From assembly GCF_001431205.1 (NCBI RefSeq), contig NZ_LGPC01000016.1, positions 555,692 through 619,691 on the forward strand: 64,000 bases of DNA. Direction: 5' to 3'. The notes beneath the pieces are model-generated. The model did no database searches, was not told where the DNA came from, and saw only the letters and a list, made by a program, of their open reading frames with translations. This document shows positions 57,154 through 64,000 of the stretch, piece after piece (positions within the stretch are counted from its first letter, which is position 1; every line of letters starts with the position of its first letter). A program made the position numbers and the translations under genes. This stretch comes from Staphylococcus sp. NAM3COL9. Lineage in GTDB: Bacteria; Bacillota; Bacilli; Staphylococcales; Staphylococcaceae.

Positions 57154-57558
57154 ATGAAAAAAACAAAGGTTTTAAATAGTCATGTTTCACATGCAATTGC
57201 AACATTGGGGCATTTTGATTTAATAACGATTAATGATGCGGGTATGCCGATTCCAAATGACGAACAACGTATTGATTTAGCGATTACTAAAGATTTACCA
57301 CGCTTTATCGATGTTTTAGAGAACATTTTATCAGAAGTTGAAGTTCAAAAAATATTTCTTGCAGAAGAAATTAAAACGCAAAACTCTGAACAACTTAAAC
57401 AAATCAAATCATTAATTGGTGACAATGTAGAAATTTCTTTTATTCCACACGAAGAAATGAAACAAAATTTAAATCATTCATTAACAAAAGCTAATATTCG
57501 TACAGGGGAAACGTCGCCATTTTCAAATATTGCACTTGAATCTAACGTGACATTTTAA
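57154..57558 (+). CDS. rbsD: D-ribose pyranase
   Basis: Interconverts beta-pyranose and furanose ribose so that the kinase can act. Protein of 134 residues: [29 protein letters not shown] contains the catalytic His and Asp; the end [16 protein letters not shown] is typical. GGGAG before ATG 57154 is preferred to 57139. Confidence 0.95.
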   Translation: MKKTKVLNSHVSHAIATLGHFDLITINDAGMPIPNDEQRIDLAITKDLPRFIDVLENILSEVEVQKIFLAEEIKTQNSEQLKQIKSLIGDNVEISFIPHEEMKQNLNHSLTKANIRTGETSPFSNIALESNVTF

Positions 57559-57578
57559 AGAAAAAAGGAGAATATACT

Positions 57579-58493
57579 ATGACAAATAAAGTTGTAATTA
57601 TTGGTTCTACCAATGTAGATAAAATTTTAAACGTAGATCGTTTTGTTAAACCGGGAGAAACGTTACATCTTCAAAATGCGCAAAAAATTTATGGTGGCGG
57701 TAAAGGCGCAAATCAAGCACTCGCAACTGCACGCTCAAATGCCCAGACAACTTTCATTTCTAAGATTGGAACTGAAGGTGACGCAGATTTCATGTTAGAA
57801 GATTTTGAACAAGCGCATATGAATATAGATTACATCATGACAACAGATACTGCTCAAACAGGTCAAGCATTCATTACAATTGATGCCAATGGACAAAATA
57901 CAATTTTAGTTTATGGTGGTGCAAATATGGAATTAAATGACACAGATGTAAATAAAGCATCTGACGCAATTGCAGAAGCAGATTACATTATTGCTCAACT
58001 TGAAGTGCCTGTTCCTGCGATTATTAGTGCTTTTAAAATTGCTCGTGAAAACAATGTCGCTACCATTTTAAATCCAGCTCCAGCAAGTGAATTGTCTAAG
58101 GATTTACTTACTTTAACTGATATTATTGTGCCAAACGAAACAGAAGCAGAATTATTAAGTGGTATTCCAGTTACAGATCGTACATCAATGCATCAAAACG
58201 CAGCATACTTTTTATCTTTAGGTATGAAAGTTGTAATTATCACACTTGGTGAACAAGGTACTTATTACGCAACAGCAACTACTGCTGGTTTAATACCTTC
58301 GTTTAAAGTGAAAGCAATTGATACAACAGCAGCAGGCGATACTTTTATTGGTGCACTAGCCAGTCGTCTCAATATGACAGACTTTAATATAGAAGAAAGT
58401 ATTACTTACGCGAATAAAGCAGCTTCTCTTACAGTACAAGTTGAAGGCGCTCAAAAATCAATTCCATTAGAAAAAGATGTGTTGAAAGCTTAA
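57579..58493 (+). CDS. rbsK: Ribokinase
   Basis: PfkB-family kinase of 304 residues making ribose 5-phosphate. VVIIGSTNVDKILNVDRFVKPGETL, YGGGKGANQALATAR, ILNPAPA, VPNETEAELLSG and IDTTAAGDTFIGALA with the catalytic Asp are intact. Twenty bases after rbsD, last in the operon. Confidence 0.97.
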   Translation: MTNKVVIIGSTNVDKILNVDRFVKPGETLHLQNAQKIYGGGKGANQALATARSNAQTTFISKIGTEGDADFMLEDFEQAHMNIDYIMTTDTAQTGQAFITIDANGQNTILVYGGANMELNDTDVNKASDAIAEADYIIAQLEVPVPAIISAFKIARENNVATILNPAPASELSKDLLTLTDIIVPNETEAELLSGIPVTDRTSMHQNAAYFLSLGMKVVIITLGEQGTYYATATTAGLIPSFKVKAIDTTAAGDTFIGALASRLNMTDFNIEESITYANKAASLTVQVEGAQKSIPLEKDVLKA

Positions 58494-58541
58494 AGATGTA
58501 CTCCTTCTCTTATGCGTAATAAGTTAGTTCATAATCATTAC

Positions 58542-58589
58542 AAATAAACAAAGCGGTTCTCAGAATAATGAGAACCGCTTTGTTTATTT
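58542..58589 (+). terminator. Bidirectional terminator between rbsK and msrA
   Basis: Perfect 21-base arms (58542-58562, 58569-58589), six-base loop, separating convergent genes and reaching into the msrA stop. Confidence 0.93.
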
Positions 58590-59058
58590 ATTTATATTTA
58601 TTTACGAGTGCTTTAGGAAGATGACAGTAATCATTAGGGAATCTTGTTAATCTATCTTGATTTTCTTCTGCACTTTTCACGTAATTTGTCAGTGGTAATA
58701 CTTCTGTTGCAATCAGATGATGGTCTTCAATTGCGTCTATAAACGCTTGTGCCTCTTTTAAATGCTTGGCATCTTCGCTGTATAATCCTGTTCTATATCT
58801 CAAGCCAACATCTTCACCTTGCTTGTTTACACTATAAGGATCAATAATTTCAAATAGGTATCCCATTAAGTCTATAACTGTCACTTTTTCTGGATCAAAT
58901 TTTGTTTTAATGACTTCTACGTATCCATCATATTCACCATCGAGTGTATCTGTAATACCGTTTGCCCTACCACCTTCTGTATCTATTACACCAGGTAAAG
59001 TTTTAACAAAAGCTTGTACACCCCATAAACATCCGCCTGCCAAGTATACTGTTTCCAT
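58588..59058 (-). CDS. msrA: Peptide methionine-S-sulfoxide reductase (atypical MsrA)
   Basis: Repairs oxidised methionine. The 156-residue protein begins METVYLAGGCLWGVQAF with nucleophile Cys10; the usual GCFWG is GCLWG here, and the GYAGG loop reads GRANG. DPYSVNKQGEDVGLRYRTGLY is the conserved DPTxxNRQGxDxGxQYRS segment. C-terminal FPNDYCHLPKALVNKYK resembles the resolving-Cys tail. The variant residues suggest one of the extra staphylococcal msrA paralogues. Confidence 0.88.
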   Translation of the reverse strand: METVYLAGGCLWGVQAFVKTLPGVIDTEGGRANGITDTLDGEYDGYVEVIKTKFDPEKVTVIDLMGYLFEIIDPYSVNKQGEDVGLRYRTGLYSEDAKHLKEAQAFIDAIEDHHLIATEVLPLTNYVKSAEENQDRLTRFPNDYCHLPKALVNKYK

Positions 59059-59211
59059 TTACATCTCTCCCTTTTCTACTAACAATTATCAATTCAGTAT
59101 AGTAATATCCTCATCCATTTGCAATTACTTATAGTTTAGCGTTTTCACAGATGTATGATTGACTTTTTGTTGAAAGGGAACATATTAAAGTAGTACACAA
59201 GGAGGAATTAC

Positions 59212-59430
59212 ATGCCTAAAGTTGAAGAAAGAATGTTAGAAGATATCGAAGAAAAACCTTCAAGATCACAAAGCGATTTAAGTTCTGAAAAGGAAATGCA
59301 GCAAAATGCCTTTGAAAGATTAGGCAAAGATGTCGTAATCATCGAAACTTTAGCAATTATGAACATCATTTTTGCTATAAGTACAATTGGCTTAGTAACT
59401 GCACTTGTTTGCACAAATAAAAGGAAATAA
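59212..59430 (+). CDS. Small single-helix membrane protein, unknown
   Basis: Protein of 72 residues: charged N-terminal half (EERMLEDIEEKPSRSQSDLS) and one C-terminal helix (about residues 44-67, ETLAIMNIIFAISTIGLVTA) ending in a basic NKRK. AAGGAGG precedes the ATG. No family recognised. It stands alone between msrA and trhO. Confidence 0.7.
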   Translation: MPKVEERMLEDIEEKPSRSQSDLSSEKEMQQNAFERLGKDVVIIETLAIMNIIFAISTIGLVTALVCTNKRK

Positions 59431-59784
59431 ATTCATAATAGCTGCTTTCAAAATTTAGAAAGTATAAAATAAATGCTATATACCTATGCTCTTTTCATTT
59501 TTTTCACTATTAAAGTGACGACTTTGAGATGAGCATATTTATTTTCTATTTCTTCGAATGTACTTTTCATATATAATAAAAATGTTGCACTAATTTAAAT
59601 TAATAAATTGAATATTATCCTTTTTTTGTTATAATGCAATAAGGAGAATTTTGTTCTTTTACTCAAAATAATGAGTACGCAAATTATAAATGAAGCATCA
59701 CATTGCTTCAATACAACCAACCACTTCAACCATAAATTTTATATTAATAATAATGAAAAGAATAGATTAGAGGAGAATCGAATT
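59431..59784. other. Gap and leader before trhO
   Basis: About 350 bases. TTGAAT (59608-59613), 16 bases, TATAAT (59630-59635) is the likely trhO promoter, giving a leader of about 140 bases that contains a small GAAGC/GCTTC hairpin. No gene is supported here. Confidence 0.55.
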
Positions 59785-60738
59785 ATGGATTATAGAGTAT
59801 TATTGTATTATAAATATACAACACTTGATGACTCCGAAACTTTTGCTACGGAGCATTTAGATTTTTGTAAAGATTTAGAACTTAAGGGTCGTATTTTAGT
59901 ATCTACAGAAGGTATCAATGGTACTGTATCTGGAACAGTCGAAGCTACTAATAAATATATGGAACAGTTAAAATCAGATGAAAGATTTAAAGGAATTACT
60001 TTTAAAGTTGATGAAGCTGAAGGACATGCTTTCAAAAAAATGCATGTACGTCCAAGAGAAGAAATCGTTGCACTAGATTTAGAAGATGACGTTGACCCAA
60101 GAGAATTAACGGGAAATTACTTATCACCAAAAGAATTTAGAGAAGCTTTATTAGCTGATGATACTATAGTCATTGATGCAAGAAATGATTACGAATATGA
60201 TTTAGGTCATTTCCGTGGCTCAGTTCGTCCTGATATCACAAGATTTAGAGACTTACCTGATTGGATCAAACAAAATAAAGAACAATTCATGGACAAAAAA
60301 ATTGTCACTTATTGTACTGGCGGCATCCGTTGTGAAAAATTCTCGGGTTACTTATTAAAAGAAGGCTTTGAGAATGTAGGTCAACTTGAAGGTGGTATTG
60401 CTACTTACGGGAAAGACCCAGAAGTAAAAGGTGAATTATGGGACGGTAAAATGTACGTTTTCGATGAACGTATTAGTGTAGAAGTTAACCAAGTTGATAA
60501 AACAGTTGTTGGTAAAGAATGGTTCAATGGTGCACCATGCGAACGTTATATCAATTGCAGCAATCCTGAATGTAACAAACAAATTCTTGTATCTGAAGAA
60601 AATGAAGTACGTTATTTAGGTGCTTGTTCACACGAATGTGCAACTCATGAAAATAACCGTTATGTAAAAAAACATGATATTAGCGAAGAAGAAAAAGCAG
60701 CACGCTTAGAAAACTTCAAAAACCTTGTAAGTCAATAA
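59785..60738 (+). CDS. trhO: tRNA uridine(34) hydroxylase, rhodanese domain
   Basis: Catalyses prephenate-independent 5-hydroxylation of wobble uridine in some tRNAs. The 317-residue protein starts [16 protein letters not shown]; residues about 125-220 are a rhodanese domain with the active Cys in [18 protein letters not shown]; the C-terminus has zinc-type cysteines ([19 protein letters not shown]). AGAGGAG before ATG 59785 is clear; the 38-codon upstream extension from 59671 lacks a ribosome site. Confidence 0.93.
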   Translation: MDYRVLLYYKYTTLDDSETFATEHLDFCKDLELKGRILVSTEGINGTVSGTVEATNKYMEQLKSDERFKGITFKVDEAEGHAFKKMHVRPREEIVALDLEDDVDPRELTGNYLSPKEFREALLADDTIVIDARNDYEYDLGHFRGSVRPDITRFRDLPDWIKQNKEQFMDKKIVTYCTGGIRCEKFSGYLLKEGFENVGQLEGGIATYGKDPEVKGELWDGKMYVFDERISVEVNQVDKTVVGKEWFNGAPCERYINCSNPECNKQILVSEENEVRYLGACSHECATHENNRYVKKHDISEEEKAARLENFKNLVSQ

Positions 60739-60742
60739 TTTA

Positions 60743-60777
60743 AAAAAACTGTTATGCATGATGCATAACAGTTTTTT
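60743..60777 (+). terminator. Terminator after trhO
   Basis: Seventeen-base perfect arms with AAAAAACTGTTATGCAT on the left (60743-60759) and its complement at 60761-60777. Confidence 0.92.
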
Positions 60778-60779
60778 AT

Positions 60780-61327
60780 TTAGCGTTTTACTCGTATTAT
60801 CAAATTTTTTACTAATCCTTCTATACTACTATTAATAACTTCTATATTTTTGTCATTTATGTTTTTGTCACCATTAAACTAAATGGTTTTCATACCTACA
60901 TTAAGTGATTCAGTAACATCATTTCTCCAAGAATATCCTACATATATTGTATCCTCAGGTCTAATATTAAGTATATGTGTCACTTTTAAAAAAGTAGCAC
61001 AATCAGGCTTTTCACTTCCAATATCTTCAGATATAAATATACTATTTTCAAAAACCTTATTTAATTCTAAACGCTCTATTCTATTTGTTTGTTCTAAAAT
61101 TTTCCCGTTAAGTTAATATACCTATATTCACCCATTTTTTTGAATTCATTAAGGTGATTATTCAATGTTATATTAGGCTTAATATTTTGAATAATCATGT
61201 CAAAAAATGCTAAGTCATATTCATGAGCTTCTTTTGCTGTAATATTTTTCTTGAAATGTTTTAAACTTTCTATTAATCGTAGTTGCCCGAGTTCATATAA
61301 AGTTATCTCTCCTCGACTATGTTTCAA
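60780..61327 (-). pseudogene. HAD-superfamily hydrolase pseudogene
   Basis: Fragments of a YjjG-type phosphatase in several frames. The cap piece (SRGEITLYELGQLRLIESL, NNHLNEFKKMGEYR) is followed by a disturbed motif II: ILT and NGKILEQTNRIERL are separated by an extra T near 61115. Motifs III-IV (SEKPDCATFLKV, DTIYVGYSWRNDVTESLNVG) remain, then TAG replaces the Trp of the usual TIWFN. The DxD nucleophile region is absent. Confidence 0.8.
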
Positions 61328-61342
61328 CCAAAATTATGAATT

Positions 61343-61762
61343 TTAAAGTTTGCTCTCCATATATTTAATTGCTCTATGCGTGCAAACTAAAAATATAGTA
61401 TGCGCAATGGTCCAACATATATAACCCAAGTATTGAAATTGAAAAATCGGATTAACTGCAATATAAATTAATAATGGATACAATGCTAAAAATGAAATCA
61501 TTGTAAAAAGTATTGCGATATAATAATAATCCCCCCACTTTTTATAAATAAAATAAAGTGAACCATAGAGTGAAATTGTAATACCTACATGAATTAAAAA
61601 TTCCAAAATAATATTTGAATCATTGTCATTTATTAAAAAGTCTATATTCAATAATAATGCTGTTAAGTACAACGATTTAAATAAATCAAAAAATAAAGTA
61701 GTCAAAAATAATATAATTGCTAACGTTAATGCTACGACTAAATGTCCTAAAAGTTTTTTCAT
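61343..61762 (-). CDS. Predicted four-helix membrane protein, unknown
   Basis: Protein of 139 residues with four hydrophobic helices (about 7-40, 55-72, 80-102, 110-128) and short polar loops (INDNDSN, KKWGDYY). No motif recognised. An AAGGGAA purine run about 16 bases before the ATG is a poor ribosome site. It lies between the HAD pseudogene and the transglycosylase gene, with no sign of an operon. Confidence 0.6.
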   Translation of the reverse strand: MKKLLGHLVVALTLAIILFLTTLFFDLFKSLYLTALLLNIDFLINDNDSNIILEFLIHVGITISLYGSLYFIYKKWGDYYYIAILFTMISFLALYPLLIYIAVNPIFQFQYLGYICWTIAHTIFLVCTHRAIKYMESKL

Positions 61763-61826
61763 AATATCATATTATTCCCTTACACCAATTACTTAATCAA
61801 CTATCAAAATAAATCTACTTACATAT

Positions 61827-61861
61827 AAAAATCCCTGTTCTACATAAGTAGAAACAGGGAT
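61827..61861 (-). terminator. Terminator after the IsaA/SceD-like gene
   Basis: ATCCCTGTTCTAC (61831-61843) pairs with GTAGAAACAGGGAT (61848-61861), one bulge; T-run on the minus strand. Confidence 0.88.
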
Positions 61862-61912
61862 GAGTGTATTCACTTAACTCTATTTTATTTTAATTAGACA
61901 TTACTGTTTATA

Positions 61913-62623
61913 TTATGCAGTAACCCATTGTGAAGCACCTTCAGATTCGTAAAGATCCATTGCTGCTTGATCTTGTACTGATTCTGGAGCTTCAGTTGGT
62001 GATTGACCTTGGTATTGTTCAGGTGCTACTGAATCCCAAGTGCTTTGTAAGAATTGGTATTTACCTGCTGCACCTGATGATGCGTTAACAGCTTTAAGGT
62101 CGCCACCTGATTCACGTTCAGCGATTCCTTTCAAATGATCATTAACTTGTACAGATGAACCACTTGAAGCTTCACTTGAGCTTGATTCATTTGAACTGTC
62201 TGAAGATTGAGTTGAAGCTGCTTCTTGTTGTGGTTGTTGAGTTTCTTCAGTTTGAGGAGCTGCTTGTTCAGCTGGTTGCTCAGCAGTTGCCTGTTGCGCT
62301 TGCTCTTGTTGTGGTTGAGTTTGTTGTTGTCCACTATTAGTTGAAGCTTGTTCTGATGAACCATTTGAACCTTCACCATAGTTCCAAGTATAGTTTGTGC
62401 CATCTGATTGGAAGTTATAATTTACGCCATCTTGAGTAAAGTTATGGTTATATGAACCCTCTTGTACGGGTGCTTGATTTAATTGTTCAGAGTTTGATTG
62501 AGCTTGTTGCGCTAAGTCTGCATTGTCGACGCCTTGTTCTGAAGCGTCAGCTGAATTTCCTGCTGCTGCTCCTGTTACGCCTAATCCTACTGCTAAAGTT
62601 GATGCAATTACTGTTTTTTTCAT
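61913..62623 (-). CDS. Secreted IsaA/SceD-type lytic transglycosylase
   Basis: Cell-wall hydrolase of 236 residues. Signal peptide at 1-27 ([20 protein letters not shown], cleavage after SADA). Residues about 30-85 hold the [20 protein letters not shown] segment of the family, 85-160 a Gln/Ser/Ala-rich linker, and 163-236 the transglycosylase domain with [14 protein letters not shown] (catalytic Glu), [18 protein letters not shown] and the terminal GASQWVTA. A near-identical 3' end begins at 63929. WalR-type boxes lie upstream. Confidence 0.92.
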   Translation of the reverse strand: MKKTVIASTLAVGLGVTGAAAGNSADASEQGVDNADLAQQAQSNSEQLNQAPVQEGSYNHNFTQDGVNYNFQSDGTNYTWNYGEGSNGSSEQASTNSGQQQTQPQQEQAQQATAEQPAEQAAPQTEETQQPQQEAASTQSSDSSNESSSSEASSGSSVQVNDHLKGIAERESGGDLKAVNASSGAAGKYQFLQSTWDSVAPEQYQGQSPTEAPESVQDQAAMDLYESEGASQWVTA

Positions 62624-62786
62624 TATTAATAATCCTCCTAAGAGATAATTTTTATAGTTTTAAAATTAATTCGTAATTTCAATCATCTCCATAGACGATT
62701 TACTTTCCTCAATTAATTTACAAGTTCTACTTTAACATCTATAAATAGCTTGTGGGTTACAGTGAAGTTAAAAAAACAATCACCTT

Positions 62787-62803
62787 TTTACACTCCCATT
62801 ACA
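62787..62803 (-). promoter_or_regulatory. WalR (YycF) box facing the transglycosylase gene
   Basis: On the minus strand TGTAATGGGAGTGTAAA fits TGTWAH-N5-TGTWAH exactly, about 165 bases before the start codon. The WalKR system controls autolysins of this class in staphylococci. Confidence 0.82.
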
Positions 62804-62886
62804 CTAAAAACCTTAATAATTGCAAAAAATTTCAATCAAATTCCTTTCATGATAGTTCATAAATAGAACACTTAGCTTTAACTCTA

Positions 62887-62903
62887 TGTAACCTCTATGT
62901 AAT
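62887..62903 (+). promoter_or_regulatory. Second WalR box, opposite orientation
   Basis: TGTAACCTCTATGTAAT also fits TGTWAH-N5-TGTWAH, on the plus strand, 100 bases from the first box. Confidence 0.7.
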
Positions 62904-63130
62904 TAGTGTGACAACGATGTATATTTACACCAATAGTATATACTTACTTTTCACTTTAATTTATTTTCATTTCACGTTATTTTAAATGAATTATTTTTTA
63001 TTCCTAAAATATATTTATGATATTGAATTTATTTCAAAATATGATAATATACTATGTTGATATATTTTTAGTTGTTTTTTAATACTGCGTACTAACTATG
63101 TAATTCATTAAATTAATTTGGAGGAGTTCA

Positions 63131-63799
63131 ATGTTTATCAATGTCCTTTATGAGGATAATCATTTACTTATGGTCGAAAAACCGATTAACATACCAGTAC
63201 AGGCAGATGACTCAAAAGATGAAGATTTATTATCTATGCTAAAAGATTACATTAAAGAAAAATATAATAAACCAGGGAAGGTTTATCTTGGCTTAGTACA
63301 TCGTCTTGACAGACCTGTTGGTGGTGCTATGGTTTTTGCTAAAACATCCAAAGCTGCATCTCGTTTATCAAATGAATTAAGAAAACAAAACTTTAATAGA
63401 ACATATTTAGCAGTTGTTCATGGTGCACCTGCAAAAAAACACGGTGAACTTAAAGATTATCTCTGGAAGGATCGTAATAAAAACATCGTACATGTGGTAG
63501 ATTCAAATAAAGAAGAAGCAAAACAAGCTATCTTAGACTACAAGATGATTCATAATGCTGAAAAGAAAAGTTTAGTCGAAGTACAATTACGAACTGGACG
63601 TTCACATCAAATTAGAGTGCAATTTGCAAATCAAAATTTACCATTATATGGAGACCAAAAATATGGGCAACATATGAATAAACCTGGCCAACAAATTGCT
63701 TTATGGGCATCGCAGCTTAGCATAAAACATCCGACTAAAGATGAAATCATATCTGTAGAATCGATTCCAAGCGAAGACATCTGGTCACATTATTTGTAA
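63131..63799 (+). CDS. RluA-family pseudouridine synthase
   Basis: Pseudouridine synthase of 222 residues without an S4 domain. VHRLDRPVGGAMVFAKTSKAA has the catalytic Asp in HRLDR, LAVVHGAPAKKHGEL and VEVQLRTGRSHQIRVQFANQNLPLYGDQKYG are the other core motifs. RNA target not deducible. GGAGGAG precedes the ATG. Flanked on both sides by IsaA/SceD paralogues on the opposite strand. Confidence 0.9.
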   Translation: MFINVLYEDNHLLMVEKPINIPVQADDSKDEDLLSMLKDYIKEKYNKPGKVYLGLVHRLDRPVGGAMVFAKTSKAASRLSNELRKQNFNRTYLAVVHGAPAKKHGELKDYLWKDRNKNIVHVVDSNKEEAKQAILDYKMIHNAEKKSLVEVQLRTGRSHQIRVQFANQNLPLYGDQKYGQHMNKPGQQIALWASQLSIKHPTKDEIISVESIPSEDIWSHYL

Positions 63800-63856
63800 T
63801 GCTTGCATTGTATTCATACTATACTTACATTTCCCCGGAAATATTTAAACAACAAA

Positions 63857-63889
63857 AAAACCTGCCTCTATAATATAGAAGCAGGTTTT
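63857..63889 (+). terminator. Bidirectional terminator after the RluA-family gene
   Basis: AAAACCTGC (63857-63865) pairs with GCAGGTTTT (63881-63889) with further inner pairing; shared with the convergent transglycosylase paralogue. Confidence 0.85.
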
Positions 63890-63928
63890 GAATACTTTAT
63901 TTAAAATTATTAATTATTATTGTTTGAA

Positions 63929-64000
63929 TTATGCAGTAACCCATTGTGAAGCGCCTGCAGATTCGTAAAGATCCATTGCTGCTTGATCTTGTACTGATTC
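63929..64000 (-). CDS. Second IsaA/SceD-type transglycosylase (only 3' end in window)
   Basis: The last 23 codons read [20 protein letters not shown] followed by VTA and stop. They match the end of the gene at 61913 at 70 of 72 bases, with one silent change and one Glu-to-Ala change. A recent duplication or gene conversion is likely. The rest lies beyond the window. Confidence 0.88.
   Translation of the reverse strand, partial: ESVQDQAAMDLYESAGASQWVTA

Larger units (their letters stand above)
62624..63130. other. Divergent regulatory region between the transglycosylase and the RluA-family gene
   Basis: About 500 bases, A+T-rich, holding two WalR-type boxes (62787-62803 and 62887-62903) and the ribosome sites of both genes. 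No coding content seen. Confidence 0.65.

Noticed and set aside
59483..59570. A 28-codon minus-strand frame beginning MKSTFEEIENKYAHL
   Set aside because: No ribosome site before its ATG, and no promoter was found; chance frame in an A+T-rich gap.
59671..59784. N-terminal extension of trhO from ATG 59671
   Set aside because: No Shine-Dalgarno in range and the extension lacks family similarity; the AGAGGAG site clearly serves ATG 59785.
62131..62403. Gln/Leu-rich alternate frames across the transglycosylase linker
   Set aside because: They are shadows of the low-complexity Gln/Ser/Ala linker, not separate genes, and not a tandem DNA repeat of fixed period.

Overview
The window is a low-GC Firmicute chromosome segment. 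Gene content (cstRAB sulfur detoxification, divergent panE/panBC, IsaA/SceD-type secreted transglycosylases, rbsRUDK) and near-complete xylose, arabinose and ribose operons point to a novobiocin-resistant Staphylococcus of the saprophyticus/xylosus/equorum group. This is inferred from families and synteny, not from a database match. No phage, insertion sequence, CRISPR array, rRNA or tRNA was seen.

Layout. 1-8.6 kb: partial malate:quinone oxidoreductase, pantothenate genes panC-panB with divergent panE, a DUF2871 protein, an AGCS amino-acid symporter, a cupin-type XRE regulator divergent from a LysE-type exporter, and a PNPOx-like protein. 8.7-15 kb: a MacB/HrtBA-like ABC exporter, then a GntP permease / four-carbon acid-sugar kinase / beta-hydroxyacid dehydrogenase operon with a divergent GntR regulator. 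15-22.3 kb: ring-cleaving dioxygenase, penicillin/bile-acid amidase family enzyme, decayed nrdD-nrdG, and a thiazole operon (tenI-thiO-thiS-thiG-thiF) behind a TPP riboswitch. 22.4-28.6 kb: a lone FGGY kinase, an AEC transporter, small membrane proteins, and a MarR-YhgE/Pip unit. 29.3-35 kb: xylR-xylA-xylB-transporter. 35-41.1 kb: a six-gene sugar-acid operon resembling D-glucosaminate catabolism but using GntP and a PfkB kinase instead of a PTS. 41.3-43.8 kb: a lacI/SDR deletion scar and a two-gene ABC exporter. 44-47.6 kb: the cst locus (no sqr next to it). 47.9-54.4 kb: araE-like transporter, araA, araD, araB and araR. 54.6-54.8 kb: a possible type I toxin-antitoxin locus. 55-58.5 kb: rbsR, rbsU, rbsD, rbsK. 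58.6-64 kb: msrA, small membrane proteins, trhO, a HAD pseudogene, and an RluA-family gene between two IsaA/SceD paralogues, the second cut by the window end.

The unifying theme is plant- or food-type carbon use: pentoses and sugar acids feed the pentose-phosphate and lower glycolytic routes. At least five of these units carry catabolite-responsive (cre-like) elements near their promoters, beside local operators for XylR, AraR, RbsR and GntR regulators. A second theme is gene decay: nrdD, nrdG, a lacI gene, an SDR gene, a methyltransferase and a HAD hydrolase are all broken, and a miniature peptide gene seems to carry a one-base slip. Many starts in this window are TTG or GTG, chosen here by Shine-Dalgarno position.
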